A stretch of 23,383 nucleotides of DNA from CAZEQJ01 sp964514385 (GCA_964514385.1 CAZEQJ010000042.1:1-23383), one strand, 5' to 3'; shown: positions 1 to 7,845, counted from the stretch's first letter. Numbers and translations are program-made. The notes: generated by a model from the sequence alone, not told the origin.

Positions 1-2906
1 ACGGCTTCTTCTACCAGATCGGTGAGCTCCTCAATGATGAAGGAACCCTGCAGCGGGTTTTCATTTTTGGCAAGGCCCAGTTCCTTGTTGATGATAAGCT
101 GTATGGCCATGGCACGACGAACCGATTCCTCCGTAGGAGTGGTGATAGCTTCGTCGTAGGCATTGGTATGCAGGCTGTTGCAGTTGTCATAGATGGCATA
201 CAGTGCCTGCAGGGTGGTCCTTATGTCATTAAAGCTGATTTCCTGTGCGTGCAACGACCGGCCGCTGGTCTGGATATGATATTTTAGTTTCTGGCTACGC
301 TCATTGCCTCCATATAAATACCGGATGGCTTTGGCCCAGATACGGCGTGCTACCCGGCCGATCACAGCATATTCGGGGTCAATACCGTTGCTGAAGAAGA
401 AGCTGAGGTTCGGGGCAAAGGCATCAATGTCGAGTCCGCGATTCAGGTAATACTCCACATAGGTGAAGCCATTGGACAGCGTAAAGGCAAGCTGGGTGAT
501 CGGGTTTGCCCCTGCCTCTGCAATGTGATACCCGCTGATCGATACGGAATAGAAATTACGAATATTGTTTTGCACGAAATAGGACTGCATATCTCCCATC
601 AGGCGGAGTGAAAATTCTGTTGAGAAAATGCAGGTATTCTGTGCCTGGTCTTCTTTCAGGATATCGGCCTGCACGGTACCACGTACATGTGCCAGCGTAG
701 ATGCCTTGATGCGGTCGTAAACCTCCTTATCGAGCACCTGATCTGCGCTGACCCCCAGCAGCATCAGGCCAAGTCCGTTATTATGCTCTGAGCGCTCGGC
801 CTTAAATGCCACGTGATCTACTCCTCTCGATTTCAGAATGTCTTTCAGTCTGGATTTCACCTCATTTTCCAGTCCGTTATCAATAATATATTTCTCACAT
901 TGCTGGTCGATGGCAGCATTCATGAAAAAAGCTGTAATAGCCGCTGCCGGGCCGTTGATGGTCATGGAGACCGAGGTTAATGGATTGCACAGGTCAAAAC
1001 CGGAATATAGTTTCTTCGCATCATCCAGACAGCATACCGACACGCCGGAGTTTCCGATTTTACCATAAATATCAGGTCGTGTATCCGGGTTCATGCCATA
1101 TAGGGTCACCGAATCGAAGGCGGTAGAAAGTCGTTTGGCATCGCTGTCTTTGCTGAGGTAGTGGAACCTCCTGTTTGTGCGCTCCGGGCCACCTTCACCG
1201 GCAAACATCCGTGTCGGGTCTTCACCGGCACGCTTGAATGGAAATACACCCGATGTGTAGGGAAATTCGCCGGGAACATTTTCTTTTCTCAGCCACCGGT
1301 ACCGGTCACCCCATGATGTGTATTTTGGCAGGGCCACCTTTGGAATCATATTGCCGGATAGGCTTTTGGTGCATGTTTCCACCTCAATGGTCTTTTCGCG
1401 AACCTGGTAGCGGAATACAGGTTCGGTATATTTTTTCACCATGTCTTCCCAGTGGTTGAGCCCTTCCCAGTCCATGGGGGTCAGCTCCTTTTCCAGTCCG
1501 GCTTTCACTTCGGTTATTGCGGTGATGTCACCAACAAGCGCCTCCGCCACATTCAGACTCTGAATTTTATCGATGACCGCGGCTTTCCTGTTTGTTTCCT
1601 CATCGTAGCTACGTGAGTTTTCAGCGATCTCTGCCAGGTAGCGTACCCGGTTGCCGGGAATGACACTCATCGGCTTTTTATCGTGCGAAGACACTACTGT
1701 GGGCAGGTCGGTGCCAGCTCTTTCATTGATCACCTGCATCAGCGCTTCAAAGAGACGGTCTACACCGGGATCATTGAAATGCGAAGCCATAGTGGCATAT
1801 ATCGGCATGGATTCCACATCTTTATCCCATGCCTGGCGGTTGCGCTGCATTTGCTTCTTTACATCACGCAGCGCATCGAGCGCCCCTTTTTTATCCGATT
1901 TGTTTAATGCCACAATATCAGCAAAGTCGAGCATATCGATCTTTTCGAGCTGTGAAGCAGCACCATATTCCGGCGTCATCACATATAAGGATGCGTCGGC
2001 GAGTTCCGTCACCTGCGAGTCTGACTGGCCGATACCGGAAGTTTCAAGGAAGATAAGATCAAAACCGGTTTTTTTCAGAACCTCTATCATATCCGTCATG
2101 CGGTGGGTAATGGAAATGTTGGAGGCGCGGGTAGCAAAGGAGCGCATATATACACGGTCATGATAGATGGCATTCATGCGTATGCGGTCACCAAGGAGAG
2201 CACCACCGGATTTTTTTCGGGTAGGGTCTACCGAAAGTATGGCCAGCCGCTTATCGGTATTGTGTATAAAACGACGTACCAGTTCGTCCACCAGCGATGA
2301 TTTTCCGGCACCACCCGTGCCGGTTATGCCCAGTACAGGAGCATGTTTCGCTTCTATATTTATATCCGGCACGAAGGTGTTGTCGTGAATATGCGTCAGT
2401 ATGCGTGGAAGGCGCTCATGTAGTTCATCTCCATCATCGATAGCCTTTTCCTCCATGCATAGCTCATAATCCGCTTTTTCCAGCAGGTCGTTGATCATGC
2501 CCTGAAGACCCATTTTACGCCCATCATCCGGTGAGTATAGGCGCGTGATGCCATATTCATGCAGCTCATCCAGTTCTTCCGGAAGTATTGTGCCACCGCC
2601 GCCGCCAAACACACGGATATGGCCATAGCCGCGCTCGTGTAGCAGATCATGGATATATTTGAAATACTCAATATGGCCACCCTGGTACGAGGTAATGGCT
2701 AAAGCATGAGCATCTTCCTGTATCGCTGCCGTTACAATTTCATTTACAGAGCGGTTGTGACCAAGATGGATCACCTCAGCGCCGCTGCTTTGCAGTATTC
2801 GCCGCATGAGATTGATAGCCGCATCATGGCCATCAAAGAGCGAGGCAGCTGTAACGATACGTACAGGATTTTTTAACCGATATGGCGTTTGATCTTGCAT
2901 AGACAT
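1..2906 (-). CDS. icmF: Fused isobutyryl-CoA mutase IcmF (C-terminal end outside window)
   Basis: Adenosylcobalamin-dependent mutase that interconverts isobutyryl-CoA and n-butyryl-CoA, fused to its own GTPase chaperone. My own reading of the minus strand is open from ATG at 2906 (MSMQDQTPYRL) to the window edge, 968 codons; the family is usually about 1,100, so roughly the last 120-150 residues are missing. Order of parts: B12-binding domain (about 15-145) with DGH at 25-27, His27 being the expected lower cobalt ligand; MeaB/ArgK-type G domain with Walker A GTGGAGKS (196-203), ETSGIGQ switch region and NKSD (335-338); then the substrate-binding TIM-barrel domain (from about 530) containing GVFPFKR, FAGEGGPERTNRRFHY and GTVQADILKEDQAQNT. 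Phe555 and Gln756 sit where methylmalonyl-CoA mutase has Tyr89 and Arg207; the same pair is found in IcmA (Phe80/Gln198), so isobutyryl-CoA is favoured over methylmalonyl-CoA. A second in-frame ATG at 2900 is possible. No frameshift seen. Confidence 0.95.
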   Translation of the reverse strand, partial: MSMQDQTPYRLKNPVRIVTAASLFDGHDAAINLMRRILQSSGAEVIHLGHNRSVNEIVTAAIQEDAHALAITSYQGGHIEYFKYIHDLLHERGYGHIRVFGGGGGTILPEELDELHEYGITRLYSPDDGRKMGLQGMINDLLEKADYELCMEEKAIDDGDELHERLPRILTHIHDNTFVPDINIEAKHAPVLGITGTGGAGKSSLVDELVRRFIHNTDKRLAILSVDPTRKKSGGALLGDRIRMNAIYHDRVYMRSFATRASNISITHRMTDMIEVLKKTGFDLIFLETSGIGQSDSQVTELADASLYVMTPEYGAASQLEKIDMLDFADIVALNKSDKKGALDALRDVKKQMQRNRQAWDKDVESMPIYATMASHFNDPGVDRLFEALMQVINERAGTDLPTVVSSHDKKPMSVIPGNRVRYLAEIAENSRSYDEETNRKAAVIDKIQSLNVAEALVGDITAITEVKAGLEKELTPMDWEGLNHWEDMVKKYTEPVFRYQVREKTIEVETCTKSLSGNMIPKVALPKYTSWGDRYRWLRKENVPGEFPYTSGVFPFKRAGEDPTRMFAGEGGPERTNRRFHYLSKDSDAKRLSTAFDSVTLYGMNPDTRPDIYGKIGNSGVSVCCLDDAKKLYSGFDLCNPLTSVSMTINGPAAAITAFFMNAAIDQQCEKYIIDNGLENEVKSRLKDILKSRGVDHVAFKAERSEHNNGLGLMLLGVSADQVLDKEVYDRIKASTLAHVRGTVQADILKEDQAQNTCIFSTEFSLRLMGDMQSYFVQNNIRNFYSVSISGYHIAEAGANPITQLAFTLSNGFTYVEYYLNRGLDIDAFAPNLSFFFSNGIDPEYAVIGRVARRIWAKAIRYLYGGNERSQKLKYHIQTSGRSLHAQEISFNDIRTTLQALYAIYDNCNSLHTNAYDEAITTPTEESVRRAMAIQLIINKELGLAKNENPLQGSFIIEELTDLVEEA

Positions 2907-2985
2907 ACTTTCCGTTTCGAGTCGCGAAGATAACCAATTTCAATGTAAACTAACGACTGTTAGGTAAAGAAGACGATGAGGAGAC

Positions 2986-3107
2986 GGGCGCGTCCCTGAC
3001 AACAAGGTGTGTCAGGGTCGAGCTGTTCAGGGCTCCACTTCGTTTCGGTCCCCAACAATGTTGGGGACGCCTGACGGCCCCTTCCCATCCCTCGCGCACC
3101 TGAGGTA
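2986..3107 (+). repeat. Intergenic repeat, copy A (inverted relative to copy B)
   Basis: Between the mazF end and the icmF start. It starts with GGGCGCGTCCCTGAC, has TGTCAGGGTCG at 3010-3020, and ends with ATCCCTC, GCACCTGAGGT. The same blocks, in the same order, occur on the opposite strand at 3952-4038. It contains two hairpins: CCCTGAC/GTCAGGG (2994-3000 and 3011-3017) and GTCCCCAAC-AAT-GTTGGGGAC (3048-3068, 9 bp perfect stem). The second hairpin is an extra segment not present in copy B. GC-rich compared with the mazEF region. Either hairpin could also stop transcription from mazEF, but neither is followed by a T run on that strand. Confidence 0.7.
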
Positions 3108-3128
3108 TTGATTAATTATCCGTTCAGA

Positions 3129-3150
3129 TTCGTGAGGACATGAACCGGAA
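3129..3150 (+). repeat. Short direct repeat 1 flanking mazEF
   Basis: Begins TTCGTGAGGACA and ends AACCGGAA; matches 3876-3897 at 20 of 22 positions in the same orientation. It is followed at once by a local duplication of CCACGAACC (near 3154-3176). The two direct repeats lie just inside the inverted copies A and B, so the mazEF pair sits in a nested frame of repeats. Confidence 0.6.
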
Positions 3151-3187
3151 AGACCACGAACCAAAACCACGAACCGGAAATTAGCTA

Positions 3188-3502
3188 TCAGCTAAACATT
3201 TCCACCAAGACCGATTTTACCTGCGATGCTTCAGATGATGTTAAGCGTCCGAGGCTTTTTATGATCCGTTTTTTATCTATCGTTCGCAGTTGATCCAGGA
3301 CAATAGACCCTGGTTCGTTATTAAAATGACAATTTACTCTTGTCGGGTAGTTCTTCTGTGTATGAGTAAGCGGGGCGATGATCAACGTGTTGATATGATG
3401 ATTCATTTCATCGGGCGATATGATGACACACGGTCTGGTTTTTCGTATTTCACTGCCTATCGTTGGATCCAGATTGACCAACACCACGTCAAATTGGTTC
3501 AT
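3188..3502 (-). CDS. mazF: MazF/PemK-family endoribonuclease toxin
   Basis: Toxin of a type II toxin-antitoxin pair; family members cut single-stranded mRNA at short motifs and so stop translation. 104 residues, normal for the family. The N-terminal segment FDVVLVNLDPTIGSEIRKTRPCVIIS is the typical MazF start; Arg23 in KTRPC and Thr46 in IIAPLT match the conserved catalytic Arg/Thr of characterised MazF proteins, and GSIVLDQLRTID is the conserved core strand and turn. It looks intact. The ATG overlaps the TGA of the antitoxin gene by four bases (ATGA, 3499-3502), the usual coupled arrangement. Cleavage sequence cannot be read from the gene. Confidence 0.92.
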   Translation of the reverse strand: MNQFDVVLVNLDPTIGSEIRKTRPCVIISPDEMNHHINTLIIAPLTHTQKNYPTRVNCHFNNEPGSIVLDQLRTIDKKRIIKSLGRLTSSEASQVKSVLVEMFS

Positions 3503-3741
3503 TCATCAAAATTTTCATCTTCAAATACATCAGGCATCAATAAATCATCATCCTGTTGACGGTTCATCTCCTGAAATGCTTCTGCCCAACCTTTTCGTGG
3601 GTTATTCTTTGAAGGTTTAATGATGATATGATCTTTTTCGAGTATGATCTCTACTTCATTCTCAAACTTATAGGCATCCAGTATAGACTTTCGCAAGCGT
3701 ATACCTTTTGAGTTGCCAATGGTGATGATGTTTGCTTTCAT
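3499..3741 (-). CDS. mazE: MazE-type antitoxin (AbrB/SpoVT fold)
   Basis: Antitoxin that binds and neutralises the downstream MazF and, as in the family, probably represses its own operon. 80 residues. Residues 1-45 form a swapped-hairpin AbrB domain: ITIGNSKGIRLRKSIL followed by VEIILEKDHIIIKPS. Residues 50-80 are a tail with Trp52 and many acidic residues (DDD, EDENFDE), the usual toxin-binding and protease-sensitive part. Start at ATG 3739-3741 sits directly beside a perfect palindrome (3743-3759), which suggests that the control site overlaps the ribosome entry region. MazE and MazF are the first and second genes of a two-gene operon. Confidence 0.9.
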   Translation of the reverse strand: MKANIITIGNSKGIRLRKSILDAYKFENEVEIILEKDHIIIKPSKNNPRKGWAEAFQEMNRQQDDDLLMPDVFEDENFDE

Positions 3742-3742
3742 A

Positions 3743-3858
3743 TAATTACAATGTAATTACACTAACGCAATTGTGCAATTGTATGTTGATTTATTTTTGA
3801 AAACTGAAATGATTACGGAATGAATTGTTACGTAACTTTTTGAACGAATTGTTACGTA
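3743..3858 (-). promoter_or_regulatory. Putative mazEF control region with palindromes and repeated motifs
   Basis: AT-rich stretch just upstream of mazE. Seen directly: TAATTACA-A-TGTAATTA (3743-3759), a perfect 8+1+8 palindrome ending two bases from the mazE ATG; an 8-base tandem duplication GCAATTGT GCAATTGT (3767-3782); and two copies of GAATTGTTACGTA (3822-3834 and 3846-3858), starting 24 bases apart, the first containing the palindrome GTTACGTAAC. AbrB-fold antitoxins generally bind palindromic operators in their own promoters, so these are good operator candidates. I could not pick a convincing Bacteroidota -7 box (TAnnTTTG). Confidence 0.5.
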
Positions 3859-3875
3859 TTTTTTTGTCGTTTCGG

Positions 3876-3897
3876 TTCGTGAGGACACAAACCGGAA
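3876..3897 (+). repeat. Short direct repeat 2 flanking mazEF
   Basis: Begins TTCGTGAGGACA and ends AACCGGAA, 20 of 22 identical to 3129-3150, 747 bases apart. With its flanks (CGGTTCGT ... ACAAACCG) it can form an imperfect hairpin around GAGGAC. Confidence 0.6.
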
Positions 3898-3951
3898 CCG
3901 TAACCGGCATCATGAACTGATCCGATACCGCATGATATGAATCGGACCTAT

Positions 3952-4038
3952 CTATCACCTCGGGTGCATGAGGGATAGAGGCGGCACCGTGTAGAGCCGA
4001 AAGCCCGACCCTGACACGTAGTGGTCAGGGGCATGCCC
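3952..4038 (-). repeat. Intergenic repeat, copy B (inverted relative to copy A)
   Basis: Read on the minus strand it runs GGGCATGCCCCTGAC ... TGTCAGGGTCGGGCT ... ATCCCTC ATGCACCCGAGGT, the same block order as copy A. Hairpin CCCTGAC/GTCAGGG at 4009-4015 and 4024-4030, and a palindrome GGGCATGCCC at 4029-4038. It begins two bases after the bioA stop codon, so the hairpin may also act as the end signal of the bioFDA transcript, though no T run follows. Confidence 0.65.
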
Positions 4039-4040
4039 AA

Positions 4041-5315
4041 TTACAACGTATCCAGTGCTTCTTCGATTACCTGATAGGTATAATCCAGCTCCTTCATGGT
4101 GATAGTATAGGGTGGAAGCACGTATACGACATTGCCCAACGGACGCAGCAGTATGCCGTGCTCAATAAAAAATGGATAAAGCCGGTGTCGTATTTCGTTG
4201 GTGTAGCTGGTTTCCTGATCGGTTTGCCACTCAATAGCCATCATGGTGCCCAGGCTCCGGGCGCTTTTTACTTTAGCATGACCGGAAAATCGCTTTACTG
4301 CCTTTTTATGGCTTTTGCTGATCTGCTTAATTGCCTGCTGACAATTTTTTCGGGTGAGCAATTGCAGGGAGGCATTGGCGGCGGCACAGCTCAGCGGGTT
4401 GGCGGTATAGGAATGTCCATGGAAAAACGTTTTATGTATATCACGATCACGGAAGGGCGCTACTGTTTTTTCCTTCACCACCGTCGCACCAAGCGGAAGA
4501 TAACCACCGGTAATGCCCTTGCTGAGGCAGAGAATATCGGGTACATGGTTCAGCTGATGAAAGGCAAAGTACGTACCCAGCCGCCCGAAGCCTGTAAAAA
4601 CTTCATCTGCAATGGTGATAATGCCTTTTTCGGTTATCTGGTCCAGCACTTTATTCATATGCGCCGGGCTACACATGCGCATACCGGCCGAGCCCTGTAC
4701 CAGCGGCTCAAAAATAAAGGCAGCATAATCGTTTTCACGGAGCAACGTACGCAAACGGCCCAGGCTGGCCCCGGCATTTTCATCATCCGGAAAGGGGATG
4801 AAGTCGACATCGAAAAGGTGTTCGTGAAAGGGTGTCGTGAAATCACCCCGCTCCCCAACGGCCATGGCACCAAATGTGTCACCGTGATAGGCGCCTTCAA
4901 AGGCCAGTATTTTTTTGCGGGGCGTGCCCTGGTTATGCCACCATTGCAGGGCCATCTTAATGGCTACTTCTGTGGAAGTGGGGCCATTGTCCGAGTAAAA
5001 GACTTTATCATACGCTGGATCGGTAATTTTAAGCAGGCTTTCGGCCAATTTTACTGCCGGCTCATGTGTGAACCCTGCAAAGATAATATGCTCCAGTTTC
5101 CGTGATTGCTTTGCCACAGCCTTTGATATTTTCGGGTGCGCATGGCCATGCAGGTTTACCCACCACGATGAGATGGCATCCAGGATTTTACGCCCATCCT
5201 CCAGATACAGATAATTGCCCGTTGCTTTAACCACAGCATACTCAGGCAGACCTCCGATCAGTTGGGTGAACGGATGCCATACAGCCGCTGCATCTCTTTC
5301 TTTAATGGATTTCAT
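4041..5315 (-). CDS. bioA: Adenosylmethionine-8-amino-7-oxononanoate aminotransferase
   Basis: Third enzyme of biotin ring assembly: transfers the amino group of S-adenosylmethionine to 8-amino-7-oxononanoate (KAPA) to give 7,8-diaminononanoate, using PLP, in the cytoplasm. 424 residues, full length for class III aminotransferases. Seen: WHPFTQ near the N-terminus, SSWWVNLHGHAHP (49-61), FEGAYHGDTFGAM (139-151), IADEVFTGFGR with Asp237 for the pyridine nitrogen, and LSKGITGG with Lys266 as the Schiff-base lysine. The ATG lies inside the end of bioD (14-base overlap, 5302-5315), so the two are probably translated together. A 315-codon open frame lies antisense to it (4158-5105) but has no merit as a gene. 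Confidence 0.96.
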   Translation of the reverse strand: MKSIKERDAAAVWHPFTQLIGGLPEYAVVKATGNYLYLEDGRKILDAISSWWVNLHGHAHPKISKAVAKQSRKLEHIIFAGFTHEPAVKLAESLLKITDPAYDKVFYSDNGPTSTEVAIKMALQWWHNQGTPRKKILAFEGAYHGDTFGAMAVGERGDFTTPFHEHLFDVDFIPFPDDENAGASLGRLRTLLRENDYAAFIFEPLVQGSAGMRMCSPAHMNKVLDQITEKGIITIADEVFTGFGRLGTYFAFHQLNHVPDILCLSKGITGGYLPLGATVVKEKTVAPFRDRDIHKTFFHGHSYTANPLSCAAANASLQLLTRKNCQQAIKQISKSHKKAVKRFSGHAKVKSARSLGTMMAIEWQTDQETSYTNEIRHRLYPFFIEHGILLRPLGNVVYVLPPYTITMKELDYTYQVIEEALDTL

Positions 5316-5916
5316 GCTTCAGTTTTTCAGCCAGCTCAAGAACGGTCTCTTCATGTACTGTTTCCAGTTGTGAAACATGGAAAAGCTCTCTGAAATTCAT
5401 TCGTCTGCGAATGGCATCCTGACTCCCGGCATTGATTTCACCACTCCATATTATGCCTTCAACCTCCAGGTCCGATTGTTTTAGATATTCCAGCGACAAT
5501 AAGGTATGATTGATGCTGCCGAGGTAGAAGTTTACTACTACGATCACCGGCAGTTTCAGCCGCCGGATTAAGGCTGTCATATCATATGTGTCATTCAACG
5601 GAACCAGCAGTCCGCCTGCTCCTTCGGCAATCAGCAGATTTTGGGTTTGTGGCGGCTGTATACGATCGAGGTCGATGGTGATTCCCTGCCTTTTTGCAGA
5701 GTCGTGCGGTGACGCCGGGTAGTCCAGCAGGTAGGCTTCCGGATGTACGACGGCCTTGGAGTTAAGGCGCCTGATGGTATCCGTATCGGTAGGTTTACCC
5801 GACTGCACGGGCTTCCAGTAGTCGGCCTGATATAAATGTGTCAGGACGGCGCTCACAACTGTTTTGCCGGAGTCGGTACCGATAGCCGTTATAAAATATC
5901 CTCTGTTATTCTTCAT
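5302..5916 (-). CDS. bioD: Dethiobiotin synthetase
   Basis: ATP-dependent ligase that closes the ureido ring of dethiobiotin from diaminononanoate and CO2. I choose the ATG at 5916 (MKNNRGYFITAIGTDSGKT), giving 204 residues, because the extra 16 residues of the longer frame lie within bioF and precede the conserved start of the fold. P-loop at about 11-19 with Lys18; YWKPVQSG with Lys36, matching the conserved substrate-region lysine; AEGAGGLLVPL is the conserved Mg/substrate loop. The first glycine of the Walker A pattern (GxxxxxGKT) is Ala11 here. The ATG overlaps the bioF stop (ATGAAGAATAA, 11 bases) and the end overlaps bioA by 14. Confidence 0.94.
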   Translation of the reverse strand: MKNNRGYFITAIGTDSGKTVVSAVLTHLYQADYWKPVQSGKPTDTDTIRRLNSKAVVHPEAYLLDYPASPHDSAKRQGITIDLDRIQPPQTQNLLIAEGAGGLLVPLNDTYDMTALIRRLKLPVIVVVNFYLGSINHTLLSLEYLKQSDLEVEGIIWSGEINAGSQDAIRRRMNFRELFHVSQLETVHEETVLELAEKLKHEIH

Positions 5917-7006
5917 GCAGCAAAGATATAAGTCCTTCAATTTCTCCAAATGTGTTGAAGGCATGCAGGCATATGCGGAGGCGCTCGGTTCCCGCAGGAA
6001 CGGTGGGAGAGAGGATGGGTTTTACACCATATCCCGCCTGCTGCAGCTTTATTGCCTTTTGTTTTAATGTGGCAATATCATCGAAAATATATTTTTTGAT
6101 CGGTGCCACCGAAGCGTCACCCGCGCATGCATTGTAATGCCGGATCCTCGCAAAGAGCTGGTCTATAATTTCCGGATGCTGCTGCAGATAACGGAACGAC
6201 TCACGTATGGCGATCAGGGCATGGGCGGGTAATGCAGTAGTATATATAAATGGACGTGAATAGTTCACGAGAAAACCAATAACCAGGCGGGTGCCTGCTA
6301 TTACTGCGCCGTGGCAGCCCATCGCCTTACCAAAGGTGTAGATGATTGCATCGCATTGCGATTCAAAGCCAAGTTCTGCAGCATATCCTCTCCCCCGGCC
6401 GTATATCCCTGTGCTGTGGGCCTCGTCGACCAGCAGATGAAAGCCGTATTTATTTTTAAGTGCTATCAGCCCGGCAAGGGGGGCGAAATCACCATCCATG
6501 CTGTACAGCGACTCGACTACTACGAATATCCGATGGTCCGGGTATTTTTGGAGTTTCTTTTCGAGGTCAGGCAGGTGGTTATGTAAAAAGGGAAAGGATT
6601 TTGCCTGGGAAAGGCGTATACCGTCTTTGATGCAGGCGTGTGACAGCTGATCGTACAACACAATACTATGGCGGTCGGGGAGTGTAGCAAGGAGGGCAAG
6701 ATTTGCCATATAACCACTGGAAAAAAGCAGTGTATTTTCCTGTCCAAAGTATGTGGCCAGTTCCTTTTCGGTTTCTTCGGCCAGCACGGAGTTTCCACCA
6801 AGCAACCGTGATCCACCTGACCCGGTTATCGCCTTACCTGATGCAGCCGCGATGCGACCACGAAGCTCCTCTTCTTTACTCAGCCCGAGGTAGTCATTTG
6901 ATAAAAAATCATGGGCATAGCGGTCGGTGGTCAGGCTGCGATATGCATTTTTAGCCTTGCGCTGATCGATTTTTTGTGTCAGGTAGTCTTGTAGTGATGA
7001 TTTCAT
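5906..7006 (-). CDS. bioF: 8-amino-7-oxononanoate synthase (KAPA synthase)
   Basis: PLP enzyme of the alpha-oxoamine synthase family that condenses pimeloyl-thioester with L-alanine, the first step of ring assembly. ATG at 7006 (MKSSLQDYLTQKI) gives 366 residues and matches the usual family start; the frame can be extended to 7102 but the extra 32 residues look like non-coding leader. Seen: NDYLGLS (37-43), GSGGSRLLGGN (62-72), VDEAHSTGIYGRGRG (193-207, Asp194 for PLP) and YTFGKAMGCHGA (223-234, Lys227 for the Schiff base). First gene of the bioF-bioD-bioA unit. No bioC/bioH-type gene for pimeloyl synthesis is seen in the window. Related family members (KBL, serine palmitoyltransferase) are less likely given bioD and bioA next door. 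Confidence 0.93.
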   Translation of the reverse strand: MKSSLQDYLTQKIDQRKAKNAYRSLTTDRYAHDFLSNDYLGLSKEEELRGRIAAASGKAITGSGGSRLLGGNSVLAEETEKELATYFGQENTLLFSSGYMANLALLATLPDRHSIVLYDQLSHACIKDGIRLSQAKSFPFLHNHLPDLEKKLQKYPDHRIFVVVESLYSMDGDFAPLAGLIALKNKYGFHLLVDEAHSTGIYGRGRGYAAELGFESQCDAIIYTFGKAMGCHGAVIAGTRLVIGFLVNYSRPFIYTTALPAHALIAIRESFRYLQQHPEIIDQLFARIRHYNACAGDASVAPIKKYIFDDIATLKQKAIKLQQAGYGVKPILSPTVPAGTERLRICLHAFNTFGEIEGLISLLHEE

Positions 7007-7176
7007 GGTCAAATATTTGAAATAATGTGGAAGTGGTTGATTTTCTGGTCTGAAATTTGCCCTTTTCTGATTGGATGATAAAGAAATCTTCAAATAATCC
7101 AATGAAATTATAGTTAATTACAATATATTCGTATTTAGATAGTTATTTTGTTTGAACACATCAAAAAGCAAACGTT
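7007..7176. promoter_or_regulatory. Divergent intergenic region bioF / outer-membrane barrel
   Basis: 170 bases that must carry the promoters of bioFDA (minus) and of the barrel gene (plus). AT-rich, especially 7100-7160. I see no clear BirA- or BioR-type inverted repeat and no full TTG/TAnnTTTG pair; the best -7-like strings have at least one mismatch. Confidence 0.35.
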
Positions 7177-7833
7177 ATGAAGAATGTATGGATTTTATTG
7201 ATTGCAGGGGTGATAACCGCCAATGCGCAGTTTTTTACCATCGGTCCGAAGCTGGGCGTGGCATCATCGGAAATAGAGCTGAGTGAGCAGATCAGCAATC
7301 CGGATTTTGCAACAGCGGTAGATGCTATCAACAGCGGAGCGCGTTCGCTGGGTTATCATGCCGGGTTATTTGCCCGCGTTACCGTGGCAGGTTTTTATGT
7401 GCAGCCGGAGCTACTTTTTACCTCCACATCCGGTACCCTTGATATTACGCAGGCGGGAATGGAAGATGTACTTAACCTGACGTACAACCGTGTTGATGTA
7501 CCGGTGATGTTGGGTAAGACCTTTGTAAAGGTCTTCAGGGTTAATTTTGGTCCTTCATTTCAGATACCGCTGAGTTCAGATGTGGACTATTCCAATCTCA
7601 GCCAGATCAATCTGGATCAGGCAAATCAGGAAGGTATATCGAACACATTTGATAATGCCTACAATTCGGCCACCATCGGCTGGCAGGCGGGTGTTGGACT
7701 TGATCTGTGGAAGCTTACGGTTGACCTGAAATATGAGGGCGGCTTTGGTGCTATAGCTGATAATATTGGGAGCTTCCCTACGGACCAGCGTGCCAACCAG
7801 TGGATATTATCTGCCGGTATTAAGTTATTCTGA
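7177..7833 (+). CDS. PorT-like outer-membrane beta-barrel protein
   Basis: 218 residues. The N-terminus MKNVWILLIAGVITANAQ is a standard signal peptide, probably cut after ANA. The rest alternates in short amphipathic strands separated by polar turns (FFTIGPKLGV, GYHAGLFARVTVAGFYVQPELLF, VDVPVMLGKTFVKVFRVNFGPSFQIPL, TIGWQAGVGLDLWKLTVDLKYEGGF) and ends with a strand WILSAGIKLF, the C-terminal aromatic typical of BAM substrates. This is the layout of the Bacteroidota OMP_b-brl_2 / PorT family, whose members sit in the outer membrane with mostly unknown roles. Transcribed alone, divergent from bioF and convergent with the DUF5777 operon. Confidence 0.8.
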   Translation: MKNVWILLIAGVITANAQFFTIGPKLGVASSEIELSEQISNPDFATAVDAINSGARSLGYHAGLFARVTVAGFYVQPELLFTSTSGTLDITQAGMEDVLNLTYNRVDVPVMLGKTFVKVFRVNFGPSFQIPLSSDVDYSNLSQINLDQANQEGISNTFDNAYNSATIGWQAGVGLDLWKLTVDLKYEGGFGAIADNIGSFPTDQRANQWILSAGIKLF

Positions 7834-7845
7834 TTCAAACATGCC

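Noticed and set aside
1651..2163. 170-codon plus-strand frame in the icmF region
   Set aside because: It lies antisense to the GTPase domain of icmF, which reads without break on the minus strand.
3822..3858. Two GAATTGTTACGTA copies as a CRISPR-like or iteron array
   Set aside because: Only two copies 24 bases apart, no further repeats or spacers, no cas or rep gene; a promoter-site reading fits better.
4158..5105. 315-codon open frame on plus strand, opposite bioA
   Set aside because: The other strand encodes a complete, conserved aminotransferase with all motifs; the antisense translation has no domain-like features and starts and ends within bioA.
7007..7102. 32-residue N-terminal extension of BioF
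   Set aside because: Lies before the conserved family start MKSSLQDYL and reads as leader sequence.
7007..7176. BirA or BioR operator upstream of bioF
   Set aside because: No inverted repeat of the known types is visible in the gap.
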